From Bacteroides cellulosilyticus DSM 14838 (GTDB taxonomy: Bacteria > Bacteroidota > Bacteroidia > Bacteroidales > Bacteroidaceae): 41,287 nt of DNA. The notes under the pieces are model-generated. The model did no database searches. It was not told the DNA's origin and saw only the letters and a program-made list of their open reading frames with translations. The DNA is taken from the NCBI RefSeq assembly GCF_000158035.1, contig NZ_EQ973490.1, forward strand, positions 1,865,718-1,907,004. Direction: 5' to 3'. How positions within the stretch are numbered: the first letter of the stretch is position 1; each line of letters begins with the position of its first letter. The position numbers were made by a program, and so were the translations under genes. Of this stretch, positions 9,671-18,235 are shown piece after piece.

Positions 9671-10495
9671 ATGCGAAATTTATTTTTAATCATTTTAATA
9701 ACGCTGGGTTCTGTGCTTGTCAATGCACAGAACTTAGTTCTACCATTATATGGTAAGGCTGAATTTGAGAAGATTGCTTCCCTTGATGATGAAATGCCTG
9801 AATTGCATGTGTACCTTACGGATAAACCGAGTAGTCAAGCAGTTGTGGTTTGTCCCGGTGGTGGATACAAGGGACTCTCTTTCGGCTCGGAGGGAGTCTC
9901 TGTGGCAAAATGGCTAAATCAGAACGGCATTGCAGCCTTTGTCGTCAAATACAGGATGCCAGCGGGAAGGCAAGAGGTGCCTGTCGAAGATTTGACAAGG
10001 GCTTTTGAAATCGTGATGGCCAATGCGGATAAATGGAATCTTGATTCTTGTAGAATTGGTCTGATGGGATTTTCTGCAGGAGGGCATCTTGCGGCAACGG
10101 GGCTTGTGACGTTGAAGGGTGAATTGAAGCCAGATTTCGGTATTTTGGTTTATCCGGTAATATCTATGAAAAAGAATATTACCCACCAGTTCTCAAGATT
10201 TAATCTTATGGGGAAAAGTCCATCTGAAGATACTGTAATTAAATTCTCTACGGAAGAGCAAGTTGCTGAGGATACCCCTGCGACCATTCTTTTTCACTGT
10301 TCAGATGATCCGGCGGTAAAACCGGAAAATTCCATCGTGTTTTATCAGGCATTACTGAGAAATGCTGTTCCTGCTGAAATGCATGTCTATCCGAAAGGCA
10401 GACATGGTTGGGGTTTTATCGAGGGGGCTCCTTTCCCTTATTTCAATGAATTCAAAACTACTGTTCTGAGGTGGATTGCAGAACAGAACAACTAA
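9671..10495 (+). CDS. Secreted alpha/beta-hydrolase carbohydrate esterase
   Basis: The ATG at 9671, one base after the GH3 stop, is chosen because it begins directly with a signal peptide (MRNLFLIILITLGSVLVNAQ). An upstream in-frame GTG would place six extra residues inside the previous gene. The fold is shown by VVVCPGGGYKGLS (oxyanion hole), GFSAGGH (nucleophile Ser135), HCSDDPAVKP (acid region) and GRHGWGF (His). This is the acetyl-xylan-esterase-like group often found in Bacteroides glycan loci. It is the third esterase of the operon and is likely to deacetylate the same substrate at another position. Confidence 0.87.
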   Translation: MRNLFLIILITLGSVLVNAQNLVLPLYGKAEFEKIASLDDEMPELHVYLTDKPSSQAVVVCPGGGYKGLSFGSEGVSVAKWLNQNGIAAFVVKYRMPAGRQEVPVEDLTRAFEIVMANADKWNLDSCRIGLMGFSAGGHLAATGLVTLKGELKPDFGILVYPVISMKKNITHQFSRFNLMGKSPSEDTVIKFSTEEQVAEDTPATILFHCSDDPAVKPENSIVFYQALLRNAVPAEMHVYPKGRHGWGFIEGAPFPYFNEFKTTVLRWIAEQNN

Positions 10496-10505
10496 ATTTT
10501 ATAAT

Positions 10506-11894
10506 ATGATTAGAACTCTGTTATTGGCAGTTTGGCTTATGTTTATGCTTGCTCCTGCCAGCCTTGCTGTGGAAAAAGAAAAAATCAAGGTTGCCTGTAT
10601 TGGCAACAGCATCACTTTCGGTGCAGGTTTATCCAATCAGGCAAGGGACAGCTATCCTGCGGTGCTTGGGCAGATGCTCGGTTCCGGTTATGACGTGAGA
10701 AACTTCGGAGTTAGTGGCACCACTGTGCTTTCTTCCGGAGACAGTCCCTATATAAATACTCGTGTGTATAAACAGGTATTGGATTTTCAACCAGATATAA
10801 TATTTATTAAATTCGGTACCAATGATTCAAAAGGTGGTAATTGGAAGCATAAGGATGAATTTAAAGGAGACATGCAGGCTATGATTGACGTGTTCTCGAG
10901 TATGGATTCTAAACCTAAAATTTATTTGTGTCTCCCGGCTACATGCTATATTGAAAAAGGTTCGATTAAAGATAGCGTTATAGTTCATGGTGTAATCCCT
11001 CGCATTAGGGAGGTTGCAGAGAAAAACCGTCTTGAAATAGTCGACATGCATGCCGCGACTTCCGGAATGCGAGAACATTTCCCTGATAAACTGCATCCGG
11101 ACAGGGTGGCATCTTTGGAGATCGCAAAATGTGCGTATAGGGCGATGACTGGAAATTCCAAAGAATTCCAGCTTCAGGATTTCCCCGGGGTCAAGACTAA
11201 ATGGAGGGGTTATGATAAATATGATTTCGAGTTCAACGGGAGAAAGGCTAATATAGTAGCCCCTGCCAAGCCTCTTCCCGGTAAGCCTTGGATTTGGAGA
11301 CCTGCTTTTTTCGGGGCTTTTCCTGCTGTAGATATCGCAATGCTAGCATTGGGTTACCATGTAGTGCATTATGACTTGGCATTCCTTTATGGAAGCCCGA
11401 GATCTCAGGAACTCGGAACCCTGTTTTACAATGCCATGATTAAGTATTACGGCTTTTCGGAAAAAGTTGTCCTTGAAGGATTTAGTAGAGGCGGACTCTT
11501 TGCAGTCGATTGGGCAGCAGCAAATCCGGAGAAAGTATCGTGTATCTATCTTGATGCTCCGGTGTGCGATATTACGAGCTGGCCCAGTCGTGAAAGGACT
11601 GACTTATGGCAGGAATTTCTGCAGGAGTGGAATATCAAGGAAGAGGATATGAAAAATTTCAAGGGTAATCCTATCGACAATCTGAAACCTTTGGCAAAAG
11701 CGAAGATTCCGATTATAGCTGTAGCAGGGGACAGCGATAAAACTGTGCCTTATGATGAGAATCTTGAAATTTTGGCGGCACGTTATAAAAAACTTCGGGG
11801 AGAGATTGAGGTAATCATCAAAGAAGGTTGCGATCATCATCCTCACAGTCTTGACGCACCAGCTCCTATTATTAAATTCATATTGAACCACTAA
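10506..11894 (+). CDS. Double-domain esterase: SGNH/GDSL hydrolase fused to alpha/beta-hydrolase
   Basis: The start at ATG 10506 gives a signal peptide (LLAVWLMFMLAPASLA). Residues about 28-215 are an SGNH hydrolase: block I IGNSITFG (Ser35), block II Gly in NFGVSG, block III FGTND, block V DKLHP. Residues about 230-463 are an alpha/beta-hydrolase with nucleophile elbow GFSRGG (Ser327), acid GDSDKTVP and His in CDHHPHS. Both catalytic sets look intact, so one secreted polypeptide may cut two ester types. It ends unit 1, and a hairpin follows 21 bases after the stop. Function on an acylated glycan is inferred from the neighbours. Confidence 0.85.
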   Translation: MIRTLLLAVWLMFMLAPASLAVEKEKIKVACIGNSITFGAGLSNQARDSYPAVLGQMLGSGYDVRNFGVSGTTVLSSGDSPYINTRVYKQVLDFQPDIIFIKFGTNDSKGGNWKHKDEFKGDMQAMIDVFSSMDSKPKIYLCLPATCYIEKGSIKDSVIVHGVIPRIREVAEKNRLEIVDMHAATSGMREHFPDKLHPDRVASLEIAKCAYRAMTGNSKEFQLQDFPGVKTKWRGYDKYDFEFNGRKANIVAPAKPLPGKPWIWRPAFFGAFPAVDIAMLALGYHVVHYDLAFLYGSPRSQELGTLFYNAMIKYYGFSEKVVLEGFSRGGLFAVDWAAANPEKVSCIYLDAPVCDITSWPSRERTDLWQEFLQEWNIKEEDMKNFKGNPIDNLKPLAKAKIPIIAVAGDSDKTVPYDENLEILAARYKKLRGEIEVIIKEGCDHHPHSLDAPAPIIKFILNH

Positions 11895-11915
11895 AAAGTG
11901 TTCCACGTTGAATGC

Positions 11916-11951
11916 AAGCGGAATCTAGTCGGATACGACTGGATTCCGCTT
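11916..11951 (+). terminator. 16-bp hairpin at end of first transcription unit
   Basis: Arms 11916-11931 and 11936-11951 pair over 16 positions, with one T-G wobble and the loop GATA. It lies 21 bases after the stop at 11894. The bases after the stem are only mildly T-rich (ATTTGTAAAT), so termination is likely but not of the canonical U-tract type. Confidence 0.6.
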
Positions 11952-11988
11952 ATTTGTAAATCAACATATTTCTGTTCTTCACGTGTTA

Positions 11989-12008
11989 AAACGTTCCCGG
12001 GAACGTTT
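11989..12008. promoter_or_regulatory. Perfect 20-bp palindrome, probable regulator operator
   Basis: AAACGTTCCCGGGAACGTTT is self-complementary with no mismatch. It sits upstream of the promoter at 12032-12063, centred about 67 bases before the expected transcription start. The form resembles operators of dimeric sugar regulators such as the LacI family. The regulator is not in the window. Confidence 0.6.
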
Positions 12009-12031
12009 GCGATGATTTATACTATAAAATG

Positions 12032-12063
12032 CTTGTGTGTTGATACTTATGAACATATATTTG
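12032..12063 (+). promoter_or_regulatory. Bacteroidales-type promoter of second transcription unit
   Basis: A -7 box TATATTTG at 12056-12063 matches TAnnTTTG exactly, with a -33 element CTTG at 12032-12035 and a 20-base spacer. A leader of about 60 bases precedes the ATG at 12126. Confidence 0.65.
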
Positions 12064-12125
12064 TACGTGCTCAGTGAGTGCGAAAGACATAATATATAAC
12101 CAACCATTAATAATTAAACCCCAAA

Positions 12126-13514
12126 ATGACGTTGATTAGAATTACATGGAAACTGCTTGTTTTGCTCACAGTCTTAATCTTTGTCGGAACTCTGCATGCA
12201 GCGGATAAGACCGGACAGGATGAATGGCGATTCGCAAGCTATGGAAAAGCTGCTAAGGGATCTGTTACTATGGATTCCAACACTCTGACAATTAAGACAG
12301 AGAACACAAAAAATGCCTTCTTTGAATCTGATGAATACAGTTTTGCATATAAGGAACAGCCGTTTTTGCATGACGATTGTTCAAAGTCTGTGATAACGGT
12401 GAAAATTGACGATATTAAGAAAGGTTCTGCCGGTATTATGATGAGATCCACTGATAGTCAAAGTTCGGCGAATGTACATCTTGAAGCGACTGCTACCGGA
12501 GATTTATTCGTTTTTTTTAGGCAGCAGGAAGGAGGTAGTACCTCTTACAGACGAGTGGGGTATATCGGTTTTCCTGTTGAGATGAGGCTTACGAGACAAG
12601 GGAATTCTTTTTTGAGTCATTATAAAAATGCCGCTGATGAGTGGATTAAAGGCCCTGCTGTTTTTGTCGATCTTGGAGAAACGCATTTGTCCGGTTTTTA
12701 TGCCTGCTCCGGAAATGACAATCAAATAGGCTACGATGTGGATTCTTCTCGTAAAATGCAGGTGACATTCAGGGATTGGACTATTGAAAACAGCGATAAT
12801 TTTATCCCTGCGGAAGATAATTTTGTCGACAAGGAGCCGATTGCGCCGAATACTCTTTTGAGAGAGAATTTTGCAGATGGTAGTTTATCTAATGTACCTG
12901 CAAGTGTTGTGAATCCGGTCTGGAACGGTATCAAATTTGCAGAATTGCCTTATGCAGAAGACGGCAGCAGATATTGGAGAAAACGTGGCGATGGTATATA
13001 CTATTTAGGCGACAAGAAATGGGCTGATTATGAAGTTGCCGTTCGGCTCTCTTTTCCGGAGCCGGCTATGAGTACTTCTGAATTTTCAGTGCAGATGCGT
13101 TACCAGAATATAGCAATGTATTCAAAAATGCTGAAATATTACGGGGTAAGCCTGAAGAACGGTAATGAAATCATTCTGAATAAATATAAGTCGGGTGGGA
13201 ATACTATAGAGCCGCTCCAAAAGGTGAAAGTAAATTCGTATAACGACGGAAGCATGCACGAACTTAGGATTCGTGTAATGGATAAGGATTACGAAGTCTT
13301 GTGGGATGGCGAAAGCGTCATAAAAGGCTCAGATACCAAAGAACCTATAACCTATGGGAATATAGGTTTGAAATTCACGGACTGTGATATTAACTTATAC
13401 CGTATAGAAGTGACTGAGATAAAAGATGAAATCAATGGAAATCTTGATAACTATTTGTTGGATTATTACGACACGAAAATCCCTGATTATATTATTAAAC
13501 AATATTTGAAATAA
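12126..13514 (+). CDS. Secreted protein with two concanavalin-like (LamG/DUF1080-like) domains
   Basis: A signal peptide ends near TLHAA. Two all-beta domains follow, about residues 28-222 and 240-440. Each ends with a strand typical of jelly-roll sugar-binding or DUF1080-like folds (MQVTFRDWTIEN and DCDINLYRIEVTEI), and WDGE in the second domain is also typical. No catalytic motif is visible. Relatives include 3-keto-disaccharide hydrolases (PF06439) and carbohydrate-binding domains, so it may bind or process the substrate. It is the first gene after the unit 2 promoter. Its stop overlaps the next start (TAATG), indicating coupling with the beta-helix protein. The function is not known. Confidence 0.65.
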   Translation: MTLIRITWKLLVLLTVLIFVGTLHAADKTGQDEWRFASYGKAAKGSVTMDSNTLTIKTENTKNAFFESDEYSFAYKEQPFLHDDCSKSVITVKIDDIKKGSAGIMMRSTDSQSSANVHLEATATGDLFVFFRQQEGGSTSYRRVGYIGFPVEMRLTRQGNSFLSHYKNAADEWIKGPAVFVDLGETHLSGFYACSGNDNQIGYDVDSSRKMQVTFRDWTIENSDNFIPAEDNFVDKEPIAPNTLLRENFADGSLSNVPASVVNPVWNGIKFAELPYAEDGSRYWRKRGDGIYYLGDKKWADYEVAVRLSFPEPAMSTSEFSVQMRYQNIAMYSKMLKYYGVSLKNGNEIILNKYKSGGNTIEPLQKVKVNSYNDGSMHELRIRVMDKDYEVLWDGESVIKGSDTKEPITYGNIGLKFTDCDINLYRIEVTEIKDEINGNLDNYLLDYYDTKIPDYIIKQYLK

Positions 13515-15844
13515 TGGAACTGAATAAAATATTTTTATCTGGATTGACCTTTTTATGGGTTTGTTCCGGCAACGGCTATTCTGCCGATAGGCAAGATGGT
13601 AAATTCGAACCTAAGTTGTTTCAGGTAACAACTGCAGAGACAAGGCCTAATGATGCAGTACTTATCAGGGGTGAATATCTTGACAAGATAAAGTCGGTAA
13701 AAGTTTTTACCCTCGACAATGGAAATGTCGGCAATGCCGAGCCTGCGTATGTTCCGCTCCCTGTAGAGGACAGGCTGCCCGATGTAAATGGTACCAACCT
13801 TCGTACCGGGCCGTTGGCGTCCTATAAGGCTAAAGCGGTGGACTTGCTGCAGCAAAAGGAGCAGTCTCTTAAGTTTATTGTACCCGAGGATTTGAAGAAC
13901 GGGGTTTTCAGTGTGGAAATGACAGATGTCAATAATGAAAAGGCTTATTTTTATCTGAACGTTCCGATTGTCCGTTGGGCTTTGAGCGAGGATGGTGAAT
14001 GTGCGGTTGCCGGAGATTATCTCAGGGTTCAGGGAAAGAATCTTTTACGGGATAAGGACAAGGCGCATGTTGTACTTGTTCCGCTAAAAGGCGGAAAAAA
14101 TGTAAGATGCAAGGTTACGGATTTTTTTGATGACTTTTCCGTAAGTGTTGATATTCCGGACAACACGCCATTAGGCACATATTATTTGTATTACCATAAC
14201 GGAATGGGGGGAAAGACAGCATGGAGTGAACCTTTGCGGATAGATGTGGTGTCCAAATCTCCTGACTGGTGGGGGGTGAAAGTATTTAATGTGATGGACT
14301 ACGGTGCCGTGGGCGATGGCGTCCATAATGAAACCGCAGCTTTCCGTGCAGCTCTTCATGCTGCCGGACAAAATGGTGGCGGTAAGGTATATGTGCCGAG
14401 AGGCAGATATATGCTTACAGGTGAGCTCATTCTTTCTCCAAACACATTGATTGAGGGAGAATCAAAGGAACTAACTCATATTTTCTGGAATCCTCTTAAT
14501 TGGGATTTGTATGAGTTGCCTAACAGCCTTATTAGCGGAACTCATCATTTCGGTTTGAGAAACTTAGTAATGTGGTCTTCACGTGCATGGGGAGTCATCA
14601 TGTCTACGGGGCCCGTGGAAGAACAAGGAACGATATTGCTCGAGAATCTGATTGTGCGTCAGACAGGGCAGCTCAGCGGTATGATATATCAGGTGAAGTC
14701 GAATAGGGATCAAGTCGAAGCGGAGTTTCACAGCAGATGGAGCAAAACAGGGATAATTCTTCGTGGCAAGAATCTTAAAGTAAGGAATTGCGTCTTCAAT
14801 TCAGCCGGCATGTACACTTTCTATGCAGCGGGAGGATTTGTCCAAAATTGCCGTTTCGAGAGACATACCACAGGTACTAACCAACCATATATGCTGGTAC
14901 ATCCCAAAGGGTTGATATTCGAAGATTGTTATAAGCAGGGGGACGGTTTTGGGTATGCTTCAAGTATTGACGAAAGCAGGAACCTTTATGAAGCGCGCAA
15001 TTATATTCCGTTCGATTATACCAATGACCGCGAGTGTATGACTCTTGATGGTGGTAGTGGCGGATATTACGGACCTATAAAATCCGTCGAGGGTAATATA
15101 ATTACTATCCCAGAAGATGCGGAAACTAATCAATGGACTGAAAACCACTGGAATGGCGGAGGAGTCTATATTATTAACGGGACGGGAGCCGGGCAGTTCA
15201 GACGTATCCGCAGCCATACTCTGACAAAAATTGAGTTGGATCAGCCGTTTCTTGTACAACCGGATGCCACATCTGAAATAAGTGTTACCACCGTAAGGCA
15301 TCATTTGTATTTCATTAATAATGAGGCAGTCGATGTAGGAGCTTATCAGTTGTATGGCTCTGTACAGAATTGTGTGATTTCCGGTATGACGATGACACGG
15401 TGTAACGGAATTGTAGGCAGAGGATCGCTGTTGTATCGGGGGAAACAGCCTGAGTGGTATATCGATATCGTCAATTGCCGTCTTAAGGAGGGTAATTACA
15501 GTCATTGGTTCGGTATTGATGACAGAGGGCATTCCGGTCACCAAAGTATAAATCTAATCGGCAGCGGAGGAACTGGTATGAGCATAGGCACTGTTATCAG
15601 GAGGAATGTGCTTAGTGAATATAGTTATATCCGTACTTCCCCGGGAGCCAATCCGGATGCAGTAACAGACGTTATAATCGAAGACAACTCGTTTGATATC
15701 GCAAAGAATGCCGTATTGTTGGGTGGAAATGCCACTAATACGTCTGGTGTTCTGATTCATAACAACAGATACAATGAGGTAGACAAAAGATTGGAAACCA
15801 ATGTTAATAAAGATAGTTACCTTGTCATCGATGACAACCTTTGA
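13514..15844 (+). CDS. Secreted right-handed beta-helix protein (pectate-lyase-3/GH28-like)
   Basis: A signal peptide (FLSGLTFLWVCSGNGYSA) is followed by an Ig-like/IPT-like N-terminal region to about residue 240. The pectate_lyase_3 signature is FNVMDYGAVGDGVHNETAAFRAAL near residue 257, then GGGKVYVPRGRYML. Many beta-helix turns with Asn/Val/Ile ladders continue to the end. Such proteins are polysaccharide lyases, glycosidases or epimerases acting on uronic-acid or neutral glycans. Catalytic residues cannot be fixed by eye. Its position beside the ConA-like protein suggests action on the same polymer. A 30-bp duplication straddles its stop codon. Confidence 0.72.
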   Translation: MELNKIFLSGLTFLWVCSGNGYSADRQDGKFEPKLFQVTTAETRPNDAVLIRGEYLDKIKSVKVFTLDNGNVGNAEPAYVPLPVEDRLPDVNGTNLRTGPLASYKAKAVDLLQQKEQSLKFIVPEDLKNGVFSVEMTDVNNEKAYFYLNVPIVRWALSEDGECAVAGDYLRVQGKNLLRDKDKAHVVLVPLKGGKNVRCKVTDFFDDFSVSVDIPDNTPLGTYYLYYHNGMGGKTAWSEPLRIDVVSKSPDWWGVKVFNVMDYGAVGDGVHNETAAFRAALHAAGQNGGGKVYVPRGRYMLTGELILSPNTLIEGESKELTHIFWNPLNWDLYELPNSLISGTHHFGLRNLVMWSSRAWGVIMSTGPVEEQGTILLENLIVRQTGQLSGMIYQVKSNRDQVEAEFHSRWSKTGIILRGKNLKVRNCVFNSAGMYTFYAAGGFVQNCRFERHTTGTNQPYMLVHPKGLIFEDCYKQGDGFGYASSIDESRNLYEARNYIPFDYTNDRECMTLDGGSGGYYGPIKSVEGNIITIPEDAETNQWTENHWNGGGVYIINGTGAGQFRRIRSHTLTKIELDQPFLVQPDATSEISVTTVRHHLYFINNEAVDVGAYQLYGSVQNCVISGMTMTRCNGIVGRGSLLYRGKQPEWYIDIVNCRLKEGNYSHWFGIDDRGHSGHQSINLIGSGGTGMSIGTVIRRNVLSEYSYIRTSPGANPDAVTDVIIEDNSFDIAKNAVLLGGNATNTSGVLIHNNRYNEVDKRLETNVNKDSYLVIDDNL

Positions 15845-15879
15845 GGATATTTTTCCGATGCGGACGACCTTTGAGGATA
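15833..15879 (+). repeat. Imperfect direct repeat spanning the stop codon
   Basis: Two 17-base copies, at 15833-15849 and 15863-15879, differ at one base and are 30 bases apart. The first copy contains the TGA stop of the beta-helix gene. It looks like a small local duplication with no evident function. Confidence 0.6.
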
Positions 15880-15919
15880 ACAAAGTTTCTAATCGGGGTC
15901 CGATAATACGAAAACGATT

Positions 15920-18208
15920 ATGATAATAAAGAATATAGCGAAAAACAGAACTTTTACAAATGTAGTATTGAATGCGGACTATGTGGTAGCTGGAGGTGGA
16001 CTTACGGGGGTGTGCAGTGCAATTGCCGCCGCCCGTGAAGGACTTCGGGTTGTCCTTATACAGGATCGTCCCGTACTTGGAGGCAATGCTTCCAGTGAAG
16101 TTCGCCTTTGGGCACTAGGTGCCACTTCACACATGGGTAACAACAACCGGTGGTCACGTGAAGGAGGTATCATCGACGAAATCCTTGTAGAAAATGTATA
16201 CCGCAATAAGGAGGGGAATCCTGTGCTTTTTGACATGGTGCTGATGGATAAGGTATTGACAGAAAAGAATATCACCTTGCTTCTTAACACAACCTTATAT
16301 AAGGTTGATAAGAACAATGATCGGAACATATCTTCTGTCACAGCTATAAATTCGCAGAACGGGACAGAATACTCTATTTCAGGACAGATGTTTGCAGACT
16401 GTACCGGAGATGGTACGTTAGGTTATCTTGCCGGAGCATCATTCAGAATGGGGGCGGAAGACAGAACTGTGTATGGTGAAGAATTTGCACCAGACAAGCA
16501 AGAGTATGGAGAATTGCTCGGGCACAGCATATTGTTCTATATCAAGGACATTGGCAAGCCGGTGGAATATACCGCTCCAAACTTTGCGTTAAAGGATGTC
16601 GAAACATTGATACCGAAGTTACAGAATCCAAATTATTTCAATGTAAATCAATTGGGCTGTAAATATTGGTGGCTTGAGTATGGCGGACGCCTCGATACTA
16701 TTCTGGACACGGAGGAAATCAAATATGAATTATGGAAAGTTGTCTATGGTGTCTGGGATTATATAAAGAATTCCGGGAAATTTCCTCAGGCAAAGACCCT
16801 GACGCTTGAATGGGTGGGGCTTTTCCCGGGTAAACGTGAAAGTCGCAGGTTCAACGGTCTTTATACTCTGACGCAGCAGGATGTTATCAACCAGTCAATC
16901 CACTATGATGCGGTGGCATATGGTGGATGGGCAATTGATCTTCATCCTGCGGATGGTGTGTATGCTGGAGGAAATGGCTGTCATCAGTGGCACAGCAAAG
17001 GTGTCTATCAGATTCCTTACCGTTGCTATGTAACTCCGGACCTTGATAACCTTTTCGTGGGTGGACGCATCATTTCCTCAAGCCACGTGGCAAACGGTAC
17101 TACTCGTGTCATGTGTACGTCGGCTCTCGGTGGAGAAGTCATTGGACGTGCCGCGTCAATTTGTCTTTCAAAAGGATATAAACCAATAGACCTTGTTGAT
17201 AGGGACAGGATAGGTTTGTTGCAATCACTCCTTGTTAAAAACGGGAACTTTATACCAGGTATTGCTGTGGCGGTTGAGGACAATCTTGCCGACTCTGCGG
17301 AAATATCGGTGTCATCTGTGCTTGAACTTGACGATTTGCCAGCCGACGGTACCTGGTTTGGATTAGATTATCCTATAGCTCAACTCATACCGGTGAATGG
17401 TAAAGTGCCGGTGGTTAGGATGAATGTAAAGGCAGATAATGCAACAAGGCTTGTTATGGAGTTGAGAAGTTCATCCAAGAGTGAGAACTACACTCCGGAT
17501 ACTATTGATGCAGTTCTAGAATTCGATTTGAAAAAAGATGAGAATGAGATTGTTGCAGACTTTTCCTATTCATACGCGACTCCGCGTTATGCTTTTATCT
17601 GCCTGATGAAAAATCCTGAGATTTCAGTACCGATGAGCGGGCGGTTAGTCACAGGATTGACTGCCGTATATAACTACATAAACCCTGCCGTGTCGAATTT
17701 TGGAAAGCAGGTTCCACCTGAAGGAATAGGGGTGGAGGAATTTGAATTCTGGTGTCCGAAACGTCGTCCGGAGAGCAAGAATATAGCGATGTCGTTTGCC
17801 CCGTCTCTTGCGTCTTTCAACTCGGAAAATTTGAGGAATTCTTATTACCGTCCGTATATAGGTACTAATGCCTGGGTAGCAGCTTTCGATGATGCAAGAC
17901 CTGAAGTATGTTTCAAGTGGAATGGGAGGAAACAAATTAAAACCATTATCTTGTACTTCGATACCGATACGGATCAGGCAATGGAGACCGTCCAGATGGG
18001 GCATTTCGATGCTTGTGTCCCGACTTGTTACAGGGAGTACATAATCCGGGATTCAGAGGGTAAGGAACTTTATCATATTACTGGCAATCATCAGACACTC
18101 AATGTGCTTGAACTTGATCAGCCGGTGACGACCGACGCCATTTATGTCAACTTTGTCCGTCCTTGCGGTGATGTCTGCCCGGGGCTTATGGGAGTGTATG
18201 TGTGTTAA
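15920..18208 (+). CDS. Large FAD-dependent oxidoreductase (FAD_oxidored/PF12831 type)
   Basis: The N-terminal dinucleotide-binding motif is VVAGGGLTG (residues 25-30 GGGLTG), followed by the VLIQDRPVLGGNASSEVR block typical of PF12831. ADCTGDGTLGYLAGA and FVGGRIISSSHVANGTTRVM are further FAD-site segments. From about residue 480 there are beta-rich domains of discoidin/jelly-roll type. No signal peptide is present, so it is probably cytoplasmic or carried by another route. This family is common in glycan loci but its reaction is poorly defined. Oxidation of a released sugar or sugar acid is possible. It is followed by the symporter, 27 bases downstream. Confidence 0.8.
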   Translation: MIIKNIAKNRTFTNVVLNADYVVAGGGLTGVCSAIAAAREGLRVVLIQDRPVLGGNASSEVRLWALGATSHMGNNNRWSREGGIIDEILVENVYRNKEGNPVLFDMVLMDKVLTEKNITLLLNTTLYKVDKNNDRNISSVTAINSQNGTEYSISGQMFADCTGDGTLGYLAGASFRMGAEDRTVYGEEFAPDKQEYGELLGHSILFYIKDIGKPVEYTAPNFALKDVETLIPKLQNPNYFNVNQLGCKYWWLEYGGRLDTILDTEEIKYELWKVVYGVWDYIKNSGKFPQAKTLTLEWVGLFPGKRESRRFNGLYTLTQQDVINQSIHYDAVAYGGWAIDLHPADGVYAGGNGCHQWHSKGVYQIPYRCYVTPDLDNLFVGGRIISSSHVANGTTRVMCTSALGGEVIGRAASICLSKGYKPIDLVDRDRIGLLQSLLVKNGNFIPGIAVAVEDNLADSAEISVSSVLELDDLPADGTWFGLDYPIAQLIPVNGKVPVVRMNVKADNATRLVMELRSSSKSENYTPDTIDAVLEFDLKKDENEIVADFSYSYATPRYAFICLMKNPEISVPMSGRLVTGLTAVYNYINPAVSNFGKQVPPEGIGVEEFEFWCPKRRPESKNIAMSFAPSLASFNSENLRNSYYRPYIGTNAWVAAFDDARPEVCFKWNGRKQIKTIILYFDTDTDQAMETVQMGHFDACVPTCYREYIIRDSEGKELYHITGNHQTLNVLELDQPVTTDAIYVNFVRPCGDVCPGLMGVYVC

Positions 18209-18235
18209 GATAACACTGATAATAAATAAACTGAA

